Origin: an uncultured Lachnospiraceae bacterium
GTDB taxonomy: Bacteria > Bacillota > Clostridia > Lachnospirales > Lachnospiraceae
Length of the DNA stretch: 14,536 nucleotides
NCBI GenBank assembly: GCA_910584785.1
Contig: CAJUDX010000071.1
Coordinates: 1 to 14,536 of the forward strand
Reading direction: 5' to 3'
Shown here piece by piece: positions 1 through 8,400 of this stretch. How positions within the stretch are numbered: position 1 is the first letter of the stretch; every line of letters begins with the position of its first letter. Both the position numbers and the translations under genes were made by a program. Under the pieces are notes generated by a model, which was not told the DNA's origin, did no database searches, and saw only the letters and a program-made list of their open reading frames with translations.

Positions 1-232
1 TAGATAGGAAAAATTTTTTCAACACCGGTGGAAAAAAACAGGCTTAAAGCAATTTTTATAACTCAATTTTCCTAAGATAAAAACTTTGTTTTTAATAGAA
101 AATCTACCTTGTTTTTTCCTGAGCCAATGTTATTCTCAATTCATTCATAAAATTATTTCAGCTCCAACACAATTCCCTCATAAAATGGGCTCAATACCCA
201 AAACATACAAGCTATGGGAAAGGCGGAGCCTT
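1..232. other. Upstream intergenic region of the RND operon
   Basis: This AT-rich leader precedes the adaptor gene. It holds an imperfect dyad at 14-37: TTTTTTC and GAAAAAA arms around ACACCGGTG, including the 8-bp palindrome CACCGGTG at 23-30. A weak promoter-like pair is visible, TTGTTT at 109-114 and TATTCT at 131-136 with a 16-bp gap, each matching consensus at four of six positions. The reading frame of the adaptor stays open back to position 86, but those residues do not resemble a protein start. I see no RNA gene or coding sequence here. Confidence 0.4.
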
Positions 233-2119
233 ATGGAATGGAATGAAAAACAAAGAAAAACTGCGGCTGGGTCAATCCTGATAGGCGTAGCTGCAATTGC
301 CATAACAACTGTGGTCATGGCGGCCGGAATGGGCGGTGGCCCCGGTGGCGGCGGTCCTGGGGGGCCTGGCGGCGGAAATATGCAGATGACAGAGAAATCT
401 GCCAGCATCATCACAGTCAAATTAGAAAACCCGACAATTGGAAAAATGGAGCGCCAGACAGAATTTATCGGAAAAATAGAAGCAGCAGATACGATTTCCA
501 TTTATCCGGAAACCAATGGGAAAATTGTAAAGCTGCATTATGACGAAGGCGATTACATAAAGGCCGGAGATCTTCTCATGGAACTGGATACCAGTGATCT
601 GCAATTTGCACTGGAACGGGCTGAAGCTTCCTATGCCAGCAGTGTAGCCAGCTATGAAAGCTCCATTGCCAGCGCCAATAAAACATTAGGCAGTGATTAT
701 ACTTCAAAAATCCTGAATGCAGAAAACAGTCTGGAAAAAGCAGAACAAAGTTACCGGCAAGCCCGTTTAAATTATAAATCTGAAATTGACAGTGAAGATG
801 ACAATATAGATTCCCTGATGGAACGCAAAGATAAAGCAGAAACTGCAATGGATGAATTGCTGGATGAATACAACCATATGAAGGGATCTGCCAGCCAGGA
901 AGATTTAGAAGCCAAATATGAAGAATATTTAAAAGCACGAAGTGATTATAACAATTACGCAGAACAATATTCAGAAGCATTAGACGATTATGATGATTAC
1001 AAAAGTTCTGTTGCAACTTCAAAAAACAATGCCTATAAAGATTTGGTAAAAGCACAGCAGGAAATGGAACTAGCCACAGGAGATGCTTATCAGGAACAGA
1101 AAGCTGTTACAGAAGCACAATTAAAATCTTCTAAGCTTTCTTTAGAATCTTCCCTGCTTTCTTTGGAATCAGCACAAAGGGATTTAGACAAGACAAAAGT
1201 TTTTACTCCGGTCAGCGGAAAAATTACGGCCTGCAATGTGGAACCTTATGGAATGGCCAATTCCAACACAGCAGCTTTTGTCATAAAAAATGATGACAGT
1301 GTTCAGCTTACGTTTAATGCTTCTTCTGACGGGGCCGCAGCTTTAAACATTGGGGATAACATTACCGTTTCCAGAGGCAGTGAAACTTATCAGGCCACAA
1401 TCACGGAAATTGAAACAGAAGCAGATGCTTCCTCCGGGCTGTTCCCCATCAAAGCAGACTTAGAAGAAGGCTGCAATTTGCTTCCCGGCGTTTCTGTTAA
1501 AGTTGCCGCTACCACAGCAAAAGCAGAAAATTCCCTTATGGTCCCCATTGACCACGTTTATTACGACGGGGACCAGCCTTATGTTTTTGTTTATTCGGAT
1601 GGAAAAGCCCACCGTGCCGACTTAAAAACAGGCATGTCCAATGAAACAGAAATTGTTGTAGAAGATGGAATCACTTCTTCCAGCCTGATTATTACAACCT
1701 GGCATCCGGATTTAGCAGACAATGTGGATGTATTATTGGCGGAAGGAATGCAGCAGCTTGTCGAATCAGCAGCTTCCGCACCTGGTATAAAACCTGCTGC
1801 TTCTGCCGCCAGCAATCCGAAATCAGAACCAGCAAAAGAAACCAAAATAAAAAATTCTGAAAAGGAACTGGAAGATAAAAGCTTGCAGGAAGAATCTGAA
1901 GAAGAACGTTCTGAAATCCTTTATGACAGTATGGAGGAGGAAGAAGATCCGGATTTTGGCATAGAACTGCCAGAAGAACCGACTTATCCGGAAGAACCAA
2001 AAACAAAAGATCTTTCCCCTGCTTATGTAGGCAACAGCAACGCCGCATCCAATGCCATAGCAAAATCTATTATTGAAAAATCCTCATCCGGAAGCGGACT
2101 GCTCAATAAAAAGAATTAA
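233..2119 (+). CDS. RND efflux periplasmic adaptor (HlyD/AcrA-like membrane fusion protein)
   Basis: This 628-residue protein is the adaptor that would couple the downstream RND permease to export across the cell envelope. The start chosen is ATG 233, with GGCGGAG five bases upstream. The frame is open to 86, but the extra 49 residues look non-coding. Residues about 12-34 form one hydrophobic anchor, followed by a Gly/Pro stretch (about 34-48). The first half of the barrel-sandwich (lipoyl-like) domain lies near 93-123 (PETNGKIVKLHYDEGDYIKAGD). A long charged helical hairpin follows at about 125-320, and the second lipoyl half begins near 325 (TPVSGKITA). Beta-barrel and membrane-proximal segments run to about 510. 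The last ~118 residues are a Ser/Ala then Glu-rich tail that is not part of the usual fold. The substrate cannot be read from the sequence. Family assignment is firm; the role of the tail is unknown. Confidence 0.9.
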   Translation: MEWNEKQRKTAAGSILIGVAAIAITTVVMAAGMGGGPGGGGPGGPGGGNMQMTEKSASIITVKLENPTIGKMERQTEFIGKIEAADTISIYPETNGKIVKLHYDEGDYIKAGDLLMELDTSDLQFALERAEASYASSVASYESSIASANKTLGSDYTSKILNAENSLEKAEQSYRQARLNYKSEIDSEDDNIDSLMERKDKAETAMDELLDEYNHMKGSASQEDLEAKYEEYLKARSDYNNYAEQYSEALDDYDDYKSSVATSKNNAYKDLVKAQQEMELATGDAYQEQKAVTEAQLKSSKLSLESSLLSLESAQRDLDKTKVFTPVSGKITACNVEPYGMANSNTAAFVIKNDDSVQLTFNASSDGAAALNIGDNITVSRGSETYQATITEIETEADASSGLFPIKADLEEGCNLLPGVSVKVAATTAKAENSLMVPIDHVYYDGDQPYVFVYSDGKAHRADLKTGMSNETEIVVEDGITSSSLIITTWHPDLADNVDVLLAEGMQQLVESAASAPGIKPAASAASNPKSEPAKETKIKNSEKELEDKSLQEESEEERSEILYDSMEEEEDPDFGIELPEEPTYPEEPKTKDLSPAYVGNSNAASNAIAKSIIEKSSSGSGLLNKKN

Positions 2120-2146
2120 AGCCGTGCCTTTATAGGGCTGGCCTTT

Positions 2147-2175
2147 ATGCCGGGGGCCTTCCCCGGTATTTTTTT
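2147..2175 (+). terminator. Terminator-like hairpin between adaptor and permease genes
   Basis: CCGGGG (2150-2155) pairs with CCCCGG (2161-2166) around a GCCTT loop. The stem extends by A-T and G-T pairs to 2147/2169 and is followed directly by seven T residues (2169-2175). It has the form of an intrinsic terminator, yet it lies inside a gene pair expected to be co-transcribed. It may therefore be a leaky attenuator that lowers permease relative to adaptor, or a 3'-end stabiliser. Confidence 0.7.
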
Positions 2176-2208
2176 AGATTTTTTTAGATTTTGGGGGAAT
2201 CAAAATAT

Positions 2209-5200
2209 ATGAATCTTTCTTCATTTTCTGTCAAAAGACCGGTTGGTCTTTGTATGTGTGTTCTTTCCCTGATTGTGTTCGGGATTTCTTCTGTATTTTC
2301 CATGAAAATGGAATCGACTCCGGAAATGAATATGCCTGTTTTAATGGTCCGTACTTCTTACTCTGACGCATCCCCGGAAGAAGTGGATCAGTTGGTGACA
2401 GATGTTATTGAGAGTGCCCTTTCTCAAATCAGTGATGTAGATTCTATGACTTCCCGTTCTTCAGAAGGAAGTTCCATGACAATGCTGGAATTTGATTATT
2501 CCGTAGATACCAGCGAAAAGCGGGAAGACATCGAAGAAGCTTTACAACGGGTCCGGCTGCCGGATTCCGCAGATGATCCTGTCGTAATGGAAATGTCTAT
2601 GGATTCTTCCACCATCATGGAGCTTTCCATTCAGGGGGAAGGCAGCGACAAGCTGATGAGCTATATTGACGAAACCATTGTACCGGAATTAGAAAAAATC
2701 AATGGCGTTGCCAGTGTAGAAACCATGGGCGGCAGCCGGAAATATGTACAAATCCTTTTGAACGAGGAAAACATGAAGCAATATAAGCTTTCCATGTCCG
2801 ATATTGCCAACGCTGTTATGTCCGCGGATTTCACATCTACCATTGGAGATATCAACCGGGGTGAGGTCAGCCTTTCTTTAACAGCAAGTGAAAGCTATTC
2901 TACACCAAAAAGCCTGGAAGATATTTCAATTTCACTTTCTTCCGGAGATATTATCCATTTGTCGGATATAGCGGCAGTTTCTTTAGTGGAAGAAGAACAA
3001 AATTCCATCAGCCGTTACAATGGCATGGATAATATCAATATTTCCATTTCAAAAAATCAAAGTGCAAATACCATTGAGGTATGTAATGAAATTGCGGAAA
3101 AAGTAGAAAAATTAAATGCTTCAGGACTAGGGATTGCAATTACGGTTTCCAATAACAGCGGCGAGCAGATTTACGAAAATATCATGAATGTTGTTTCTTC
3201 CCTGTTACAGGGATTAGCAATTTCCATGTTTGTGCTGCTGCTATTTTTAGGGGACTGGCGGGCCGCAATTATTGTAGCGGTTTCCATGCCTTTATCCGTA
3301 TTTGCGGCTTTGGTCTTAATGAGTGTATTTGGCATGACAATCAATTTAATGAGTTTAGGCGGCCTGGTTGTTGGAATCGGCATGATGGTAGACAATTCCA
3401 TTGTTGTGCTGGAAAGCTGCTTTACAAACCGGACTGAAATACGCACTTATGCAGACAGCGCCATTGAAGGGGCAAAACTGGTTTCGGCTTCTGTTGTTGC
3501 ATCTACTGTTACAACAATCGTTGTATTTCTGCCTATTGCCTTAATGGATGGCATGGCTGGGCAGCTTTTTAAACAAGTTGGATTTACCATTGTATTTTCC
3601 ATGCTGGCCTCTTTAATTTCTGCATTGACCATGGTTCCTATGCTTTTTGTGCAGCTTGCTCCAGTAGAAAAGAAAAATTCTAAAGTAAACCGTGCTTTGC
3701 GCCGGTTAGAAAACGGCTATGGAAAATTGCTGAAAGCTGCACTGACTCATAAAATCATTGTGATTCTCATTGCATTGTGTGTTTTAGGATGCACTGTTTA
3801 TCTTTACACGACTTTGGAGCAGGAACTGATGCCAAACATGGATCAGGGCCAGATCAATATTTCAGTAGAAACAAAAACAGGGCTGTCCATTGACAAAACC
3901 AATGAAATTATGACGCAAATCGAACAGGTAGTTTCATCCCATGAAGAAGTGGAAAGCTATTCCCTTTCCAGCCGGGGCGGCGGAAGCGCCAGTATGTCTG
4001 TTTACTTGAATGACAGTTATCAGGGAACAACACAAGATTTTGTATCCATGCTCCGCAAAGAAACCATTGACATCGAGAATTGTTCCATTTCTGTTTCAGA
4101 GCGTGGCGGGATGTCATTCGGCGGAAACAATGAAGTAGAAATTCGTTTAACCGGTGAAAATTATGACATCCTGAAGGAATCCGCTGAACAAATACGGAGT
4201 TTAGTGGCATCCACCGAAGGAATTGCTTCAGCCACCAGCAGTTTAAGCAGCGGATCTCCGGAAGCGGTCCTAAAAGTAGACCATGTACAAGCGGCCGCTT
4301 TGGGATTAACACCCTCCGCAGTGGTAAGCCAAGTCAGGAATATTTTATCCGGCATGAATGCAGATTCTTTGCAGACTGCGGATGCGGAATATGATATCAA
4401 AATCGAATATCCGCCGGAACGGTTTCACGATATCAGCGATCTTTCCGGTTTAATGCTGACCGTGGGACAGAATGAAGTGCCTTTAACGGACGTGGCGCAA
4501 GTGGTTTATTCCAACCAGCCAGCCCAAATCCAACGGATCGATGGAGATTATGTTGTCACTGTTACAGGGCAAACGGCGTCCGGCGTTTCTGCAAGCCAGC
4601 TTTCGCAACAGTTGATTGCCCAGGCCCAAGGAATGAACTTAGATGGGATCACGGTTTCCCAAGGGAGCAACATGCGCCGGATGGAATCAGAATTTGGAGC
4701 CATTGGTAATGCTTTAGCCACTTCTATTTTCCTGGTTTTTGTTGTCATGGCTTTCCAGTTTGAATCCTGCCGTTTTTCCTTAGTGGTTATGCTTTCCGTC
4801 CCGTTTTCGATGACAGGTGCTTTTCTGGCATTATCTGTTACCGGCATGTCAATTTCTATGACCAGTTTAATCGGGCTGATTATGCTGGTAGGGATTGTAG
4901 TAAACAATGCCATTGTATTGATCGATTATACGTCTTATCTGCGCAAAACCCAGGGAATGTCCCCTATGGATGCTTTGATTGCATCCGGGAAAAGCCGTCT
5001 GCGCCCTATCCTGATGACCACATTAACAACAATTTTATCTTTGATTCCTATGGCCGCCGGCATTGGCGGAAAGGTTGAAATGATGCAGTCTATGGCTGTC
5101 GTTGTGATTGGGGGGCTGTCTATTTCCACCTTGCTTACTTTAATTCTGGTCCCTACTGTGTATCTGATTTTTGACAAACAGGACCGGAACCGGAGAAAAA

Positions 5201-5298
5201 TGGAAAAAGGAAAAAATCCACGTCCTCCCAAACATAACCGCAGAGATCAGGCCTTAAGCCTGGAACAAGTCCCCCATGAATTTCAGGATAATTTATAA
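2209..5298 (+). CDS. RND-family efflux permease (AcrB/SwrC-like, HAE1 type)
   Basis: This 1029-residue inner-membrane transporter should export substrates using the proton or ion gradient, working with the adaptor encoded just upstream. The start chosen is ATG 2209, with GGGGGA ten bases upstream. An in-frame TTG at 2191 overlaps that ribosome site and is unlikely. The layout is the full RND duplication: TM1 near residues 10-30, a large extracytoplasmic loop, TM2-6 at about 330-480, TM7 near 515, a second large loop, and TM8-12 at about 840-1000. The TM4 relay motif reads VDNSIVVLE (D395, N396), where AcrB has two Asp residues. TM10 reads GIVVNNAIVLID, so the AcrB Lys940 position is N899. The TM11 motif RLRPILMT is intact. 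Length is normal, and the C-terminus ends in a ~45-residue basic tail. Gram-positive homologues such as Bacillus SwrC/YerP export lipopeptides and drugs; the substrate here is unknown. Confidence 0.93.
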   Translation: MNLSSFSVKRPVGLCMCVLSLIVFGISSVFSMKMESTPEMNMPVLMVRTSYSDASPEEVDQLVTDVIESALSQISDVDSMTSRSSEGSSMTMLEFDYSVDTSEKREDIEEALQRVRLPDSADDPVVMEMSMDSSTIMELSIQGEGSDKLMSYIDETIVPELEKINGVASVETMGGSRKYVQILLNEENMKQYKLSMSDIANAVMSADFTSTIGDINRGEVSLSLTASESYSTPKSLEDISISLSSGDIIHLSDIAAVSLVEEEQNSISRYNGMDNINISISKNQSANTIEVCNEIAEKVEKLNASGLGIAITVSNNSGEQIYENIMNVVSSLLQGLAISMFVLLLFLGDWRAAIIVAVSMPLSVFAALVLMSVFGMTINLMSLGGLVVGIGMMVDNSIVVLESCFTNRTEIRTYADSAIEGAKLVSASVVASTVTTIVVFLPIALMDGMAGQLFKQVGFTIVFSMLASLISALTMVPMLFVQLAPVEKKNSKVNRALRRLENGYGKLLKAALTHKIIVILIALCVLGCTVYLYTTLEQELMPNMDQGQINISVETKTGLSIDKTNEIMTQIEQVVSSHEEVESYSLSSRGGGSASMSVYLNDSYQGTTQDFVSMLRKETIDIENCSISVSERGGMSFGGNNEVEIRLTGENYDILKESAEQIRSLVASTEGIASATSSLSSGSPEAVLKVDHVQAAALGLTPSAVVSQVRNILSGMNADSLQTADAEYDIKIEYPPERFHDISDLSGLMLTVGQNEVPLTDVAQVVYSNQPAQIQRIDGDYVVTVTGQTASGVSASQLSQQLIAQAQGMNLDGITVSQGSNMRRMESEFGAIGNALATSIFLVFVVMAFQFESCRFSLVVMLSVPFSMTGAFLALSVTGMSISMTSLIGLIMLVGIVVNNAIVLIDYTSYLRKTQGMSPMDALIASGKSRLRPILMTTLTTILSLIPMAAGIGGKVEMMQSMAVVVIGGLSISTLLTLILVPTVYLIFDKQDRNRRKMEKGKNPRPPKHNRRDQALSLEQVPHEFQDNL

Positions 5299-5302
5299 CC
5301 GC

Positions 5303-5341
5303 AAAAAAGGCCTCCTGTGTTATCAACAGGAGGCCTTTTTT
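5303..5341. terminator. Bidirectional intrinsic terminator
   Basis: A perfect 10-bp stem, GGCCTCCTGT (5309-5318) with ACAGGAGGCC (5326-5335), has a 7-base loop and is flanked by A6 at 5303-5308 and T6 at 5336-5341. It can end transcription in both directions. It closes the RND operon four bases after the permease stop and also faces the convergent macroglobulin gene. Confidence 0.9.
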
Positions 5342-5489
5342 CAATACGCTCTGAAACCCGCAAAATTAGCCCTATTTCGCGTTTTTATTTTTGACGTGTA
5401 ATTTTACGGTTCGAAGTCAAAGCCACGTTTATGAGGCTGTCAGTGGCCTTAAAATTGAATATAACCGCTCTGCCTTGATTTGCAGCTTG
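5342..5489. other. Intergenic spacer between convergent genes
   Basis: This 148-bp non-coding stretch lies downstream of both the permease (plus) and the macroglobulin gene (minus). The only structure I see is an 8-bp stem around 5420-5451, AAAGCCAC pairing with GTGGCCTT (one G-T pair) across a 16-base loop. It lacks a T-run and is not a convincing terminator. Confidence 0.3.
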
Positions 5490-8400
5490 TTATTCTGAAA
5501 TGCTGATTGTTCCACGGTCGCTTTTTACCGTGTCATTTTCCCAGGAAAGCCATGTGCTTTCTGTGATGAAGCTCCCGGGAAGTGCAGCGCTAAGGTAGTA
5601 GGTAAATACAAGGGTGTTGGGATCTTCCTGCTCCTGTACAGATGGATCATTGGGCTGGTAACGGTTCAAATGACCGGATAAATCAACCGGATTATAAATT
5701 TCATCTTCTACCGTGTCATCTTCTTGGACAATTTCATTTTCCTGAGGTTCTTCTGTCATTTCACCAGGGTCCGGCTCCAAATTCCCTTCTGCATTTCCTG
5801 ATACGTCAGGAGGTGTTTTGGATACGCTGGAAGAAGCTTCTGACTCATCCGTTATATCATCACTTTCCGCAGGTTCTACATGAGCCGGAAGGAAACGGAC
5901 ATAGGCGCTTTCCACCCTGGGGACCGGAACCGGCAAATCCGGGCCATTGGGTGCCGGACGGTGGACCGTTCCGGTGATCCGCTGTCCATCCTGGGCAAAG
6001 GAAACCCACATGGAACCATTTTGCGGGGCAACGATATGGCTTCCGCCAAGCCAGCGAAGGCCGGAAGGAATACTGTCTGTCAAGGTGTAGGTTCCGTAAG
6101 GAGAATTTTCATTAAATTTGACCGTAACCGTTACCTGAACCTGGCTTCCAGGGGTCAGACTTCCGGATAGAGGCTCATAAGACTTTGAAATAGATGCAAA
6201 ATCCCCAACAGCATCTCCGGAGCCCATACGGAAGCCTTTTACAGCCGCTGACAATTTTCCAGACTGGGAACGGAATTTTCCATTACGCAAGGTTTTTTCA
6301 TCCAGCGTTAAGAAAGCAGCACCGTCTTTCAGCTCAACTTCTTTCGTTTTTCCATTTTCTTCATAGGTCAGGGAACCGTTTGTTTCTTTCGGAAAAGCTT
6401 TTTTGGCATATGCCAGCAGTTCCAAATTCGGCAGGGAGCCTTCTTTGCCGCTTTCCCAGCTTCCTCCGGTTAAATACCGGGCAAATTCTGCCGCATCTTC
6501 CATTTTCCCGGTGTCTGAAGCCAGCAAAAGGGCCGCAGCAGTAGCGCGAACGTCAGAGTCATCTACATGGGCTTCGCTGTTGGAATGAAGGATTTTTACA
6601 GATTCATAAATTTCGTTGGCCCGTTCAAAATCCCCCAGCCAGGCAAAAGCTGCTCCTGTGTATAAACGCAGGTAAGGCTTCATATCGGCTCCGTCCTGCT
6701 CATACAGCCGCCGCAAATCCAATAAAACAGGTTCTTTGGCCGCAGCCAGACCAACATAGGCCATAATGCGGTCGTCCTGGGGTGCGGCAGGGTTTTTCAA
6801 AACATCATGGAGGAAGCTAATGGCTTTTCCCTGATGAATCAGTTCCGGAGCAGCCATCAGGATTTGTGCTGTAAGGGCAGCGTCTTCCTGGGATTCCGGC
6901 AAAATGCGTACACCGCCGTTATCGCCCTGGATGGAATCCAAACGGTTATCCCGAATAACAGGCTCCCTCTGATCTTCAGGCCGCAGCTCGTTATAAAGTT
7001 CCAGTCCCCTGACAGATCCGACAATATTCTCTGTCCGGCGGCCATGACGGGACGTCAGCCAGGATAATGCGTCAAATACCGGCTTGGCGTCATTGTCTGC
7101 TACAATGATTTCCACAGGCCAGGCCGCGCTTTTCACTTCGGAAAGGGCTGACAGTTCAACCGTTTCAATGGATGGGAGAAGTAATCCGGTATCGGTGACG
7201 GAAAGCGGCAGGGTTACAGCGTCCTGATATTCCCCATACTGAGCCGATAAAGTAACCTGATAAGCTCCGGCCGGCAATTTTCCAAAGTTAAAAACAGCAC
7301 GGTTTCCTACAAGGGTTTCCTGTTCTTTTTGGGTTTCTTCCAAGGTTCCGCCTGATAACTGAGCTGTATAGCGGACATTCCCCTGTTCCAAAGCGGTACC
7401 GACTGCCAAAGCGGAAACAGCAATATCATCTCCGGTCAAGTAAGATTCTGTCAGGATTGTTTGTAAATAAAATGGCATTGTTGCAGCCGCGTTAGAAACT
7501 GCATTTCCGGCTTTTAAATCCGGTGTGACTGCTGCCGCAGTAATCCTCCAGGAAGTTACATTATCGGGCAACTGGATGGAAACCTCCGAACCAGCCGCAG
7601 AAACATCCAGTGTCTGGAAATCTGCCGTATCCAAAAACAGGGATCGGATACTGGCGCCCAGCTCCATTCCGCCGCCGCCCGTATTCATGGGGGATCTGTC
7701 CGCGGAAGCAGCCTCTTTCATCATGTTGTTCATTCCGCCAGCAGCGGAAGCGTCGTCCTGAACGTCAATATCGCTTAACCCGCCATTGCCCGCTGCTATG
7801 CTTTGGATAATATTGGGATAATAAATGTTCGTATAAATCTGGCCAGCCAGATCAATTTCCTGGAAAGACAAATCAAAAATAGATTCATCCACGATACCAA
7901 CAGCAGCTTTTCCGCTTACCGGGTTTCCGTCTTGATCCGCTATGGAAATTTTTACATTCATTGTTTCGCCAGGCCGGTATTCTGTTTTATCCGGTTCGGC
8001 AGTTACCTGCAAAGTACGGTCCGTGTAATCATATTTCACACAGGTACTTTGGATTTCATGCATAGAATGTCCGTCAAAATAGGCACCAGCCAGCCAGATA
8101 TTGGGTAAATGTTTTTCTTCCATGGAAAAAGTGGAATCCCCTTGGGATACCTGGGTATTTAAAATTTTATCTTGTACAACGGTATAGAGGAACAAAGGAT
8201 TTTCTATTTTTTGTTCATTTTCCCAAACGCCAATCTCCATAGAATCCCCGGGAACGATCTCAATGCCCCAAGGATCTTTCAAAAACTGGTACTGTTTCCA
8301 GTCCGGATCGCGATAAGGTGAAACAGGGGTTATTGTTTCACAAACGTCCCCATAAACGCCTCCAGCAAATCGCAGTTCATACCAGTAAATGGTTCCGCTG

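Noticed and set aside
86..232. N-terminal extension of the adaptor frame from ATG 86
   Set aside because: No ribosome site is apparent, the composition is unlike a protein, and ATG 233 has a clear GGCGGAG site followed by a typical membrane anchor.
576..1055. Minus-strand open frames inside the adaptor and permease genes
   Set aside because: They lie wholly within well-supported genes, have odd composition and show no family signature.
2191..2208. TTG start for the RND permease
   Set aside because: The TTG overlaps the GGGGGA ribosome site that serves ATG 2209, and the ATG gives the usual short RND N-terminus.
5418..5452. Stem near 5420-5451 as a terminator for the macroglobulin gene
   Set aside because: The loop is 16 bases and no T-run follows on the minus strand. 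The strong two-way hairpin at 5303-5341 is a better candidate.
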